Source: Candidatus Levyibacteriota bacterium (lineage in GTDB: Bacteria > Patescibacteriota > Microgenomatia > Levybacterales > UBA12049). Taken from it: DNA of 51,728 nt. This document shows, in pieces, positions 15,268-24,153 of this stretch. The notes beneath the pieces were generated by a model. It was not told the origin of the DNA. It ran no database searches and saw only the letters and a list, made by a program, of their open reading frames with translations. Position numbers and translations under genes: made by a program. The first letter of the stretch is position 1, and each line of letters starts with the position of its first letter. Location: NCBI GenBank assembly GCA_027459745.1, contig DAIDHL010000009.1:1-51728 (forward strand), read 5' to 3'.

Positions 15268-16980
15268 ATGGATAACCAGTTGCCAGAAGTAATGACTTCC
15301 TCATCTCTTCCTCAATCTCAGTCAAGAGGTAACAAAAAATTGTTAATTATTGGTGGTATAGTAGTTGGGTTATTGCTGATTGTGTCGGTATTAGTGGCAA
15401 TGATTACCAGAAATCCTAATGTTGGTAAGCAACAAATGGCACAAAATGTTTCACCCACACCTGGTGTTTCCGCTGTGCCTTCGGTTGTACCAAATTACAA
15501 TTCAAATAATCCTTTGATTTCTAAACAAGAAGCACAAAGGCAGGCAGACTCTTATCAGAAAATGTATCAGCAAGATAACAAGCAGGCTCCGACTTCTTCT
15601 TCTCCAGTCTTTAAGGTAGTACTACCAGCAAAATATCTTAATAATTCTTCGTCTATGAATTTTATACCCCAAGCTTATGCTTCGACGGCTACAGATTGTA
15701 GCGGAGCGCTGTCGGGAGCAGTAAATGTTTATATTCTTAAAAATAACATTGGGACTAGTGACGCAAAATCATATGCTGATGCATTTGGATTAAGTGTTGA
15801 TGCTGGGTCTGTGCCGATGGGAGATGGAAGCTCATTTTATTATCAATATACAAAGGATTACACATCATTTCTGAATGTAGCTCAGCCTTCAATGGAAATG
15901 CACTATCATGTTGCAACAGATAGTAGTGCGCAAACTCCTATCACATTGGCCTCAGCGCAGACTAACGCACAGAAGGATATGGCTACTTTTATTACTAACT
16001 TAGAGCCAAAAGCAGTTTTTGATAATGGTTCCACAAGCTTAGCGGGTGAGGAGTATATGACAGTTTACACGAAAATCTATGCTCTCCATCCAGGTCAAAC
16101 GAGTAGTTTGCCGATGGTCAACAATGATGCTATAGTGGCACAAGCGGGAAGTTCTGTATGTAATGTAACATCAGCTACAGATACGAATAATGTGAAAATT
16201 TACCAACAGCAATCAAATGGAATGTTACTTAATCTGGATGATTACACACGTAAAATTGCGAGTGTTTCTACTGCCACCGGTATTTCCGTTGCTAAATCAG
16301 TGGCAGAATATGGGGATACGTCCCCGGCTTTACCTCCAATTGTTGTCCCTCTGAGTACCAAAACTAAAAGTTTTGATACTTTGAAAGTAACTGATGCCGC
16401 CTTGGTTTATTTTGATTACCCTGAAACATATGCTCAAAGCGTATATGTTCCAATGTATCTGTTATCTGGCACATTGAGTGATGGCACCAAGGCTTATGAG
16501 TTATATCCAGCTATAGATAAAACTGATGCCGCTAAGTTACCTGTACATACGAGTGCAACCAACAATCAATTGCAGTTAGAGGTATATAACCCTCCTTTGC
16601 CAAAGCCAACGGGAACAGGAGCTTGTTTTGGCAGTCAAGTAGATTATCGAGTAACTTGCAAACAAAATACAGGTAGTGGAGTAGGCGTTACCGTCTGTTC
16701 TCATTATTTTGAAGGATACGTGGGAAGTAGAAATAAATCAAGTGTGTCCAATGATCCATTTAGTATTTGCTCCAGTGGTAATCAGACCAAAACGAATCCT
16801 TCCTTTAGCGCTCCTGCGGGAAGTGATGTATGTAAAGCTTTTATAGACAATGTAAGTAACGGGCAAATTGATACATCAGGAACTCAGCAAGGGGCTTATC
16901 CTGGAAATAACAATAGTGTGGGCGGAGTAACTTATGATGGTGGAACTGTCACTTGTACTTTATCTGGTAATCCTTGCTAA
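15268..16980 (+). CDS. Membrane-anchored extracellular protein, function unknown
   Basis: Not recognised. The 570-residue protein has a short cytoplasmic N-terminus (MDNQLPEVMTSSS...), one transmembrane helix (LLIIGGIVVGLLLIVSVLVAMI, about residues 27-48), then a Ser/Thr/Asn-rich extracellular region. Paired cysteines in the last third (CFGSQVDYRVTC, VTVCSHYF, FSICSSG, DVCKAF and the final CTLSGNPC) suggest disulfides outside the membrane. A DsbB-like protein is encoded at 42947. It is set between pgl and zwf, with no evident metabolic link. The start at ATG 15268 is supported by the promoter six bases upstream. Confidence 0.72.
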   Translation: MDNQLPEVMTSSSLPQSQSRGNKKLLIIGGIVVGLLLIVSVLVAMITRNPNVGKQQMAQNVSPTPGVSAVPSVVPNYNSNNPLISKQEAQRQADSYQKMYQQDNKQAPTSSSPVFKVVLPAKYLNNSSSMNFIPQAYASTATDCSGALSGAVNVYILKNNIGTSDAKSYADAFGLSVDAGSVPMGDGSSFYYQYTKDYTSFLNVAQPSMEMHYHVATDSSAQTPITLASAQTNAQKDMATFITNLEPKAVFDNGSTSLAGEEYMTVYTKIYALHPGQTSSLPMVNNDAIVAQAGSSVCNVTSATDTNNVKIYQQQSNGMLLNLDDYTRKIASVSTATGISVAKSVAEYGDTSPALPPIVVPLSTKTKSFDTLKVTDAALVYFDYPETYAQSVYVPMYLLSGTLSDGTKAYELYPAIDKTDAAKLPVHTSATNNQLQLEVYNPPLPKPTGTGACFGSQVDYRVTCKQNTGSGVGVTVCSHYFEGYVGSRNKSSVSNDPFSICSSGNQTKTNPSFSAPAGSDVCKAFIDNVSNGQIDTSGTQQGAYPGNNNSVGGVTYDGGTVTCTLSGNPC

Positions 16981-17044
16981 TTAAACATTCTCAGCAAAAT
17001 CTCATAAATATTTGTTAGGATAAGACACTGTTTGTCATAATAAC

Positions 17045-17073
17045 TTGTGAAAAACGGGTGGGGTCACTATAAT
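17045..17073 (+). promoter_or_regulatory. zwf promoter
   Basis: TTGTGA (17045-17050), 17 bases, then a perfect TATAAT (17068-17073). The zwf ATG is 15 bases downstream, giving a leader of about eight bases. A GTG at 17047 in the same frame lies inside the -35. Confidence 0.65.
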
Positions 17074-17088
17074 CTTTTTATATTCACG

Positions 17089-18627
17089 ATGAATCAGGGT
17101 ACTGCTAATAATTCTTCTTTCTCTTTTACCCAATCTGGTCCTTTTGTGATGGTTATCTTTGGTGCCACAGGAGATTTGGCAGTTAATAAGTTATTTCCTG
17201 CACTATTTAGTATGTATAAAAGCAAATTGTTGCCGGAAAAGTTTTACGTCGTAGGTTTCTCTCGTCGAGATTGGGATGACGAACAGTTCAGGAAGTTCTT
17301 GAACGAGAAACATATCATGGACAAGTCAAATAAAAAGGAATTTCTCGATCCGTATTTGCTAAATGAACTACCCGTCGACAATGATGAGCTAATATGGAAA
17401 GAGTTTATAGAAAATATTTATTACCAAAAAGGTATTTTTGATGAACCTTTTGGTTATGAAACATTAATTAAAAAATTGGTAGGTTTTGACGAAGAGATGG
17501 GGGCATGCATTACGCGTATATTTTATTTAGCCACTCCGCCGGATAACTATTTGTCAATTCTTAAACATCTTGACTCGACTAAATTAGCAGAAGGTTGTGG
17601 ACAGGGATCAGATAAATGGACCAGAATTGCAATTGAAAAACCATTTGGACGTGACTTAGATACGGCTAAAATGCTAGATCAAAAATTAGGGCAAATTTTC
17701 TCAGAAAAACAAGTTTTTCGTATCGATCATTATTTAGGTAAGGAGACGATTCAGAATTTGTTAGCATTTCGTTTTGCAAACAGTATTTTTGAGCCCTTAT
17801 GGAATAGTGAATATATTGATCATGTACAAATCACTTTTGCCGAAAAAGAAGGCATTAAGAGTCGGGGTAAGTTTTTTGAGGGTACAGGAATTATGCGAGA
17901 TGTGGCGCAAAATCATATTTTACAAATGTTAGCCGCAATAGCTATGGAACAACCTCGTAGTTTTACACGGGAAGAAGTACGTGATGCCCGGGCCAATGCT
18001 ATCAAATCTATCAGATGCATTGATTCCAAAGCAGTAAAACAAAGTGTGGTTAGAGGACAGTATAAGTCATATTTGCAGGAAAAAGATGTCGTCTCAGATT
18101 CCAAGACCGAAACGTTTGTGGCTATGAAGTTAATGCTAGATAATAAACGTTTCGCTCAAGTCCCGTTTTATATTCGTGCTGGAAAGAAAATGCCAGGGGA
18201 AATGATGGAAATTTCCGTGGTATTTAAACAAACTTGTCATATTTTGTTTAAAGAATACGGTTGCCCAGAGATAGGGAATGTATTAACCTTTAGAATCCAA
18301 CCGGATGAAGGGATTAAAATGCGTGTAATTACCAAGACTCCAGGTATGAAATTATCTTTGGAAACCGTGGATATGAAGTTTAACTATAAGGAACATGTGG
18401 CGCATAAAATTATGGATGCATATGAAAAAATTTTATTAGACATTCTAAGCGGTGACCAAATGTTATTTAATCGCTCCGATGAATTGGAGAGTTCCTGGCA
18501 ATTGATTACCAATATTCTCAAAGGTTGGGAAGATCCTAGCGTACCGTTGTTTGTTTACGATGACAGTTCGTGGGGGCCTAAAGAAGCACAAGAACTTATA
18601 GAGAAAGATGGGAGGAAATGGATATGA
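17089..18627 (+). CDS. zwf: Glucose-6-phosphate 1-dehydrogenase
   Basis: Oxidises glucose-6-phosphate to the lactone, producing NADPH. The nucleotide-binding start VIFGATGDLAVNKLFPALF, the active-site block RIDHYLGKETIQNLLAFRFAN and the substrate block AIEKPFGRDL are all clear. The ATG at 17089 gives 512 residues, a normal length. The longer frame from GTG 17047 would read through the promoter. The stop TGA overlaps the gnd start as ATGA, so the two are almost certainly translationally coupled. Confidence 0.96.
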   Translation: MNQGTANNSSFSFTQSGPFVMVIFGATGDLAVNKLFPALFSMYKSKLLPEKFYVVGFSRRDWDDEQFRKFLNEKHIMDKSNKKEFLDPYLLNELPVDNDELIWKEFIENIYYQKGIFDEPFGYETLIKKLVGFDEEMGACITRIFYLATPPDNYLSILKHLDSTKLAEGCGQGSDKWTRIAIEKPFGRDLDTAKMLDQKLGQIFSEKQVFRIDHYLGKETIQNLLAFRFANSIFEPLWNSEYIDHVQITFAEKEGIKSRGKFFEGTGIMRDVAQNHILQMLAAIAMEQPRSFTREEVRDARANAIKSIRCIDSKAVKQSVVRGQYKSYLQEKDVVSDSKTETFVAMKLMLDNKRFAQVPFYIRAGKKMPGEMMEISVVFKQTCHILFKEYGCPEIGNVLTFRIQPDEGIKMRVITKTPGMKLSLETVDMKFNYKEHVAHKIMDAYEKILLDILSGDQMLFNRSDELESSWQLITNILKGWEDPSVPLFVYDDSSWGPKEAQELIEKDGRKWI

Positions 18628-19559
18628 AATTAGGTCTGATAGGTTTTGGCAAGATGGGCAGTCGTATCGCCGAAAAACTTCTTAAAGAAGGGCATGAGGT
18701 GGTGGGATGGAATAGATCCCAGGATGTATTGGAAGAATTTAAATTAATTGCACAAAATAAAAAAATTGATAGCAATTTTAGTTTAGCTAGCACAGTTTCA
18801 GAGTTGTTTGCTTTGTTAGATACACCCAGAGTGCTTTGGCTGATGTTGCCCTCAGGCGCAACACAATTAATATTGGATGATTTAGTTAAAGATTTACAGT
18901 CAGGAGACATAGTAATTGATGGAGGAAACTCTTTTTATCAAGATACAGAACGCAGAGGTCAAGAATTAGCCGTCAAAGGAATTCGTTTCTTGGGCATCGG
19001 AGTTTCGGGGGGAATAATTGCGGAAAAAGCGGGTTATCCCATGATGGTAGGGGGAGATGAATCTGCTTATAAATATATTAAACCTCTGTTAGACAGTTTA
19101 TCAAAACCTCATGGAGGACATGAATATTTCGGATCAGGCGGAGCGGGGCACTTCGTCAAAATGGTGCACAACGGAGTTGAGTATGGGATGATGCAGGCGA
19201 TTGGCGAAGGGTTTGGGGTGTTGCAAAAATCTGAATATGATTTTGATTTATTAAAAATTGCTAAATTATGGCAGAAGGGCACTATTGTCTCAAGTTTTTT
19301 AGTTGATCGTGCTAAAGATGCCTTAGAAAAAAATGGTCAATTGTCAGACATTGAAGGTGAAATTGCAGCTACAGGTGAAGCAGAATGGACAATTAACGCT
19401 GCTAAGGAAGAAAATGTTCCGGTACCAATTATCGAGGGTTCTTTAGAATTTAGACGCCAATCTTTGAGTGATCCAAAAGTTAAATCATCGTTTGCGGCAA
19501 AAATGGTGGCCGCGCTTAGACGAGAATTTGGGGGACATGCGGTAAAGAAGAAAAACTAA
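18624..19559 (+). CDS. gnd: 6-phosphogluconate dehydrogenase, decarboxylating (short YqeC type)
   Basis: Converts 6-phosphogluconate to ribulose-5-phosphate and CO2. The Rossmann start LGLIGFGKMGSRIAEKL, the substrate-binding VIDGGNSFYQDTERR, the GVSGG loop and KMVHNGVEYGMMQAIGEGF are present. At 311 residues it belongs to the short dehydrogenase type rather than the ~470-residue form. ATG 18624 is preferred over ATG 18618: it forms an ATGA overlap with zwf and has GGGAGG eight bases upstream. Its last four bases overlap the convergent gene at 19556. Confidence 0.94.
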   Translation: MKLGLIGFGKMGSRIAEKLLKEGHEVVGWNRSQDVLEEFKLIAQNKKIDSNFSLASTVSELFALLDTPRVLWLMLPSGATQLILDDLVKDLQSGDIVIDGGNSFYQDTERRGQELAVKGIRFLGIGVSGGIIAEKAGYPMMVGGDESAYKYIKPLLDSLSKPHGGHEYFGSGGAGHFVKMVHNGVEYGMMQAIGEGFGVLQKSEYDFDLLKIAKLWQKGTIVSSFLVDRAKDALEKNGQLSDIEGEIAATGEAEWTINAAKEENVPVPIIEGSLEFRRQSLSDPKVKSSFAAKMVAALRREFGGHAVKKKN

Positions 19560-20419
19560 TACTGTCTTTGGGGGACATCCGTGTATAGGCTACCTTCTTC
19601 AATTGTAATTGATATTACAACATCTTCTTTATTGCTATCTTTAAGGGCTTCAACTGCATTTGGATTTAATCCACTTGGAATTGTAAGCATGTGTGAGGGA
19701 TAAATCGTTGTATAAGGTTTAAACTTATACTGCCTTACGATGCTTACAACCCGATCCGAATATTTGGATTGTTCAGTGATCAAAGCTAAGGCAGTATCTT
19801 CATCTAAACCTCCCTTTAATACAATACTTCTTTTCTTTTTGTAAGGATTTTGTTCTGTTAAATTTTGATTAATGGACGTAGTATTTGCTGTTTCAACAGA
19901 ATGAAGAAAAAATTTTACTTTTTTAGCGGATTTTAATTTAGATGTAAGATAATTTAGCACTCTTTTTTTACTATATCCTAATTTTTTGAGTAAAGTTATA
20001 TAGCTTGCGTTCACCACTTCTTCACCTGAGTTTGCGTCAACAATAGTACTTATACTAGGTTGTTCACTATATCGTTTTAACAATTGCCGAAGCTGTGATT
20101 CTTTTAGATCGGTTGTATTTACAATTAAGCCCTTAGAGAGAATTGTAGAGGAACTTATATGATCACTAGCCTGATAAATTCTCAAATGCTTTGCATGTTT
20201 ATATGCAAACTTTATATCTCTATAAATAGAAAGTTTTTCAGCAAAGTTAGTGGTACTTGCAAAATCGCCAAGGGCTTTTGATAAATCAAAAGACACTTTC
20301 CCGAAATGAAAGGAAGCTCTCACTTCTGGAGTTCGTGCAAAACTACGATAAAGATGTTTTATTTGCGAGCTATTTAAGCTTTGAGGGTTAATAATTCCCG
20401 ATGGTTCTCCTTCAATCAT
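19556..20419 (-). CDS. Hypothetical protein (287 aa)
   Basis: Not recognised. The start is well supported: TATAAT on the minus strand (20433-20428) ends eight bases before the ATG. The protein is soluble-looking and mixed alpha/beta. It has a Lys/Arg-rich middle (LGYSKKRVLNYLTSKLKSAKKVKFFLHS) and a C-terminal part rich in Val/Ile strands (DVVISITIEEGSLYTDVPQRQY). It shows no signal peptide or transmembrane segment. It is flanked by gnd (convergent, four-base overlap) and proS (divergent). Lys/Ser/Thr-rich composition and lack of motifs give no functional clue. Confidence 0.6.
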   Translation of the reverse strand: MIEGEPSGIINPQSLNSSQIKHLYRSFARTPEVRASFHFGKVSFDLSKALGDFASTTNFAEKLSIYRDIKFAYKHAKHLRIYQASDHISSSTILSKGLIVNTTDLKESQLRQLLKRYSEQPSISTIVDANSGEEVVNASYITLLKKLGYSKKRVLNYLTSKLKSAKKVKFFLHSVETANTTSINQNLTEQNPYKKKRSIVLKGGLDEDTALALITEQSKYSDRVVSIVRQYKFKPYTTIYPSHMLTIPSGLNPNAVEALKDSNKEDVVISITIEEGSLYTDVPQRQY

Positions 20420-20427
20420 AGCTTCAA

Positions 20428-20460
20428 ATTATACCAAAATGTTTAGCTTCATGGTATACT
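20428..20460. promoter_or_regulatory. Back-to-back promoters for the 19556 gene and proS
   Basis: The 47-base gap holds two -10 boxes: TATAAT on the minus strand (20433-20428) and TATACT on the plus strand (20455-20460). These lie eight and six bases before their respective ATGs. Their -35 regions must overlap, so the two genes may compete for polymerase. Confidence 0.65.
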
Positions 20461-20466
20461 CGTTAT

Positions 20467-22176
20467 ATGCTTTACAGTAAACTGTTTGGTAAGACCATTA
20501 AGGAAGCACCGAAAGATGCAAGTTTAATCTCCCACAAACTGCTTTATCAAGGTGGTTTTGTTCGTGAAAGCACAGCTGGCCGTTATTATTTCCTTCCATT
20601 GGGTCTTAGAGTGCATCAGAAGATACAAAAAATAATCAAAGAAGAAATGGATAAGGCTGGAGCACAGGAAATCGTCACTCCAGTTATGCATCCTAAATAT
20701 CTGTGGAAAGAAACCAATCGTACCACATCAGTGGGATTTGAATTAATGTCCATTAAAGATCGTAGCGAAATGGAGTTCGTTTTAGGTGGAACAGCCGAAG
20801 AAATGATGGTTGATCTAGTGCGTAAGTTCCAGCTGAGTTACAAGGATTTACCTTTCAATATTTACCAGTTTTCTACCAAGTTTCGTGACGAATTGAGAGC
20901 GCGTGGAGGTTTATTACGTGCCAGAGAATTCATGATGAAAGATGCTTATTCCTTTCATGCGACTGAGGAAGACTTTAAACAGGAATATGAAAATATGAAA
21001 CAGACTTATACCCGGATATATGAACGATTAGGTTTGAAAACGCTGGTTGTCGAATCTGATAATGGATATATCGGAGGAGAATATTGTCACGAATTTATCG
21101 TTGAGTCAGAAGCCGGTGAAAGCAAGTTTTTAACTACTGAAGATGGTAGCTATTCAGCACATGAAGATGTGGCTGTATTTGAAGTTGATAATAAAAATTT
21201 AGAAGAAGAAGAAAAGTCGTTAAAAGAAGTTGAAGCCGTGCGCGGGACGACAATGGAAGATGGAGTTAAATTGCACAATATGCCTTTGTGGCAACAAATA
21301 AAAGATGTGTTGTTTGTGGATGAACAGGGTAGGTTTATCTTAGCAATTATACGTGGTGATTATGATGTCAACGAAACAAAGTTGTTGCATTTGATCAAAG
21401 CTTATAACCTTCGCCATGCTACCGAGGAGGAAATTAGAAACAAAATCCATTCAGAACCCGGTTTTATTTCACCAGTCAAGATTAAAGAAGGTTTAGAGGA
21501 TGACTTGGAATTAATAATTGTGGCAGACAAGTCTTTGCGCTCAATTAAAAATGCTTATGGTGGTGCGAATAAAAAGCATCGTGATTTATTCAATATGAAT
21601 ATTGATCGGGATTATACAGCAGACATTGAAGGAGATATTGCCTTGGCTAAAGAAGGATATATAGCTAAAAACGGACAGCAATTGGTAGCTCGCAAAGGAA
21701 TCGAGGTAGGCAATATTTTCCAGTTAGGTTTCCACTATTCTTCCAAAATGACAGGAGCCACATTTACCGATGCCAGGGGAGAGCAAAAGCCTTACTATAT
21801 GGGTTGTTATGGCATTGGTATTGGTCGCACATTACAAACGATTGTTGAGTTAGGTCATGACGCTAAAGGTATTATTTGGCCTGCTGATATTGCGCCGTTT
21901 AAAGTTCAGTTAATAGGGTTGAATTTAGATAATGAAGAAGTTAAGAGACAGGCGGATGAGGTTTATCAAAAGCTTACACAAGCCGGAGTCGAAGTTTTAT
22001 TCGATGATCGTACAACAGCAGGACCAGGTGAAAAGTTTGCAGATGCAGATTTAATTGGTTTACCAGTGCGTTTAGTAGTCAGTTTAAAGTCAAACGGACA
22101 GATCGAGCTGAAACAAAGAAGAGAAAAAGAAACTAAACTTATGGAACTCTCAGAAATAATATCTTTCCTTCACTAA
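20467..22176 (+). CDS. proS: Prolyl-tRNA synthetase (bacterial type)
   Basis: Class II synthetase charging tRNA-Pro. Motif 1 region (KEEMDKAGAQEIVTPVMHPKYLW), motif 2 (KFRDELRARGGLLRAREFMMKDAYSFH) and motif 3 (GCYGIGIGRTLQTIVE) are clear. The insertion (editing-like) domain (about residues 225-390) is present, marking the bacterial form. It ends in the anticodon-binding domain, 569 residues in all. The ATG is six bases after TATACT with no Shine-Dalgarno, a leaderless layout. Confidence 0.96.
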   Translation: MLYSKLFGKTIKEAPKDASLISHKLLYQGGFVRESTAGRYYFLPLGLRVHQKIQKIIKEEMDKAGAQEIVTPVMHPKYLWKETNRTTSVGFELMSIKDRSEMEFVLGGTAEEMMVDLVRKFQLSYKDLPFNIYQFSTKFRDELRARGGLLRAREFMMKDAYSFHATEEDFKQEYENMKQTYTRIYERLGLKTLVVESDNGYIGGEYCHEFIVESEAGESKFLTTEDGSYSAHEDVAVFEVDNKNLEEEEKSLKEVEAVRGTTMEDGVKLHNMPLWQQIKDVLFVDEQGRFILAIIRGDYDVNETKLLHLIKAYNLRHATEEEIRNKIHSEPGFISPVKIKEGLEDDLELIIVADKSLRSIKNAYGGANKKHRDLFNMNIDRDYTADIEGDIALAKEGYIAKNGQQLVARKGIEVGNIFQLGFHYSSKMTGATFTDARGEQKPYYMGCYGIGIGRTLQTIVELGHDAKGIIWPADIAPFKVQLIGLNLDNEEVKRQADEVYQKLTQAGVEVLFDDRTTAGPGEKFADADLIGLPVRLVVSLKSNGQIELKQRREKETKLMELSEIISFLH

Positions 22177-22208
22177 GTTATCTAGAACTTGCTACATTAT
22201 CACAAACT

Positions 22209-22514
22209 CTACATTATTTTAAAAAACTTCAGCCAGAAAAAAGCGTAGCCTACAAGACCAATTACTACCAAGACTACAATTCCGATTAACAGTACAGGAC
22301 TCCCTTTTGGTTTGGTAGGTTTTTCATCTATGACAGGAGCAGAAGTGACATTGGGTGTGGTAACCTTAGCTTTTTCTTCAGTAGGTGGGGTAGAGATACG
22401 TGGAGTTAATTCAGGTACTTGATAAGACTGAGTGGGTGCCGGATTGACAGGTACGGACATAATACGAGATAAAGCTTCCTGTTGTTGGGGATTTAACTCA
22501 TTTTGTTTGGCCAT
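22209..22514 (-). CDS. Small tail-anchored membrane protein (101 aa)
   Basis: Not recognised. The first ~70 residues are polar and rich in Pro, Thr and Gln, without structure motifs. The C-terminus is one transmembrane helix (VLLIGIVVLVVIGLVGYAFFW) with a short basic end, so the protein would be anchored by its tail. It is convergent with proS and divergent from the DHH-like gene. It resembles in style the other small single-helix proteins of this window (8885, 31580), which are probably envelope-associated. Confidence 0.55.
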   Translation of the reverse strand: MAKQNELNPQQQEALSRIMSVPVNPAPTQSYQVPELTPRISTPPTEEKAKVTTPNVTSAPVIDEKPTKPKGSPVLLIGIVVLVVIGLVGYAFFWLKFFKIM

Positions 22515-22593
22515 AGCTAATAATAGAATAAACGAATATCACAAAGAAGGCAAGTAAAGGGGTTTAATAGTTTATTCATAATTTCATTTGTTG

Positions 22594-22599
22594 TATACT
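22594..22599 (+). promoter_or_regulatory. -10 box of the DHH-like gene
   Basis: TATACT ends seven bases before the second of two adjacent ATG codons (22607). The first (22604) would lie upstream of the expected transcription start. Confidence 0.5.
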
Positions 22600-22606
22600 G
22601 CGAATG

Positions 22607-23542
22607 ATGAAATACCTTGTCACACATACATCACCCGATTGGGATGCGATAGGTTCAGTTTGGCTAATCAAAAAATATTTATCAGGCTGGCAAGAGGCTG
22701 GAGTTAAATTTGTTCCGGCTGGACAAAGAGTGGCTAACTCCAAGTATAAAATTGTTGTAGGTGAAGAATTACGACAAGTCACAGATGATGTGATTGAGAA
22801 TATCGGTGGTGATGAGTATCTTCATGTAGATACGGGTCTGGGACCCCTAGATCATCATCAGACCAACGATATGCATGTATGTGGCATGAGTAGAGTATGG
22901 GAGTATATACAGAAAGAAATTGAAAGAGGGAAAGGGTCAAGTGAAATGACAGCCGAGCATGTAGAAGCGGTGTCGAGAATTGTAAAGATAATAGTTCAGA
23001 TTGATCATTTTCAAGAAGTGTTTTGGGGAGATCCGGTAGCTGATTATCAAGAATTTTCTTTGAATGGCACTTTGGATGGTTTAAAGTTAGCCAAACCAAA
23101 TGCAGACGAGACTTATTTAGCATATGGCATTGAGTCGCTAAACGCTTTAGTGCACGAATTTGAAAACCGTATCTGGGCTGAGAAAGAAATCGAAAAAAAG
23201 GGAACAGGATTTACCACACGTTGGGGTAAAGGCATAGGTTTTGAAACTATTAATGATGCGGTTCTTAAGTTATCACAGAAGATGGGTTATGAGATTGTCG
23301 TACGCAAAGATCCCCATAAAGGTTATGTACGCATTAAACTGCGTCCGGCTAAAGTTGATACAGAACAAAAAGGGGGAGATTTGACTTTAGCTTATGAGAA
23401 CTTACGCAAAATTGACCCAGATGCCACATGGTTTTTACATATTTCCAAGAAAATGCTTTTGAATGGGACTCCCAAAAATCCCGATATGGTGCCAACCAAA
23501 TTGAGTTTGAAAGAAATTATAAAAGTATTGTCGGGAGTCTAG
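22607..23542 (+). CDS. DHH/MYG1-like phosphoesterase-type protein
   Basis: A 311-residue protein starting with the metal-site-like strand YLVTHTSPDWDAIGS and, about 75 residues later, HVDTGLGPLDHHQT. The Asp-x-Asp and DHH-type pattern resembles DHH phosphoesterases, and the DHHQ block recalls the MYG1 exonuclease family. The C-terminal half is alpha/beta with a Lys-rich end. If active it would hydrolyse a phosphodiester or nucleotide with metal ions; the substrate is unknown. It precedes a HIT hydrolase gene on the same strand, with a 23-base gap. Confidence 0.6.
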   Translation: MKYLVTHTSPDWDAIGSVWLIKKYLSGWQEAGVKFVPAGQRVANSKYKIVVGEELRQVTDDVIENIGGDEYLHVDTGLGPLDHHQTNDMHVCGMSRVWEYIQKEIERGKGSSEMTAEHVEAVSRIVKIIVQIDHFQEVFWGDPVADYQEFSLNGTLDGLKLAKPNADETYLAYGIESLNALVHEFENRIWAEKEIEKKGTGFTTRWGKGIGFETINDAVLKLSQKMGYEIVVRKDPHKGYVRIKLRPAKVDTEQKGGDLTLAYENLRKIDPDATWFLHISKKMLLNGTPKNPDMVPTKLSLKEIIKVLSGV

Positions 23543-23565
23543 TTATATGTTTGAGGTTAGAATAT

Positions 23566-23886
23566 ATGAAAAATTGTGTTTTTTGCCAAATTAGAGAAGG
23601 GAAAATTCCCACAAAATTGTTTTATGAAGATGCTGATGTGATGGTATTCCCGGACATCCATCCACAAGCTAAGACTCACTTGTTGATTGTGCCGAAAAAG
23701 CACGTGCCAGAATTTTTGTTTGTAGAAGGCGAGATAATGCGCGAAAAATTATTTCATACGGTGCAGAGTATGATTAATAAAGCTGGATTGAGGGATAATA
23801 GATACCAAATCAAGATTAACGGTGGAGGGCTGCAGGACGTTAACCACCTACATATCCATCTTTTAGGGCCTCTTCCGGTAGCCTGA
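23566..23886 (+). CDS. HIT family protein (Hint type)
   Basis: A 106-residue histidine-triad nucleotide-binding protein. It starts MKNCVFCQIREGKIPTKLFY and ends with the catalytic HLHIHLLG motif after a Gly-rich GGGLQDVN turn, the layout of Hint (HinT) purine nucleoside phosphoramidases. The ATG at 23566 is chosen because it starts the family's CxFC motif and has GAGGT nine bases upstream. The longer frame reads back into the preceding gene. It lies between the DHH-like gene and rpsU. Confidence 0.88.
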   Translation: MKNCVFCQIREGKIPTKLFYEDADVMVFPDIHPQAKTHLLIVPKKHVPEFLFVEGEIMREKLFHTVQSMINKAGLRDNRYQIKINGGGLQDVNHLHIHLLGPLPVA

Positions 23887-23900
23887 ACCGTGCTTGATAG

Positions 23901-23929
23901 TTTACAGACTAACAATTATAGGGTAAAAT
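23901..23929 (+). promoter_or_regulatory. rpsU promoter
   Basis: TTTACA (23901-23906), 17 bases, then TAAAAT (23924-23929). A leader of about 25 bases follows, containing a strong Shine-Dalgarno (AAAGGAGGTG), unlike most neighbouring genes. Confidence 0.6.
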
Positions 23930-23960
23930 AGACCTACATGTATAAAGGAGGTGTTCTTTC

Positions 23961-24143
23961 ATGGTTTATGTTAAAAAAATGCCAGGCGACAGCGACGATT
24001 CACTTATCCGCAAATTTTCACGTAAGGTGATGGAGGCAGAAATTATTCCAGAATTAAGACGTCGACAATTTCACGCTAAGCCTTCATTGGCACGAAAACT
24101 AAAAAAAGAAGAAGCACGTAGAAAACGCCGAAGAGTAATGTAG
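23961..24143 (+). CDS. rpsU: Ribosomal protein S21
   Basis: A 60-residue S21: VYVKKMPGDSDDSLIRKFSRKVMEAEIIPELRRR with the usual strongly basic C-terminus (KKEEARRKRRRVM). S21 takes part in translation initiation by contacting the mRNA/anti-Shine-Dalgarno region. This gene itself has a near-perfect Shine-Dalgarno (AAAGGAGGTG, seven bases before the ATG). It precedes ybeY by ten bases, so the two are likely cotranscribed. Confidence 0.92.
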   Translation: MVYVKKMPGDSDDSLIRKFSRKVMEAEIIPELRRRQFHAKPSLARKLKKEEARRKRRRVM

Positions 24144-24153
24144 GGGGCAAGTT

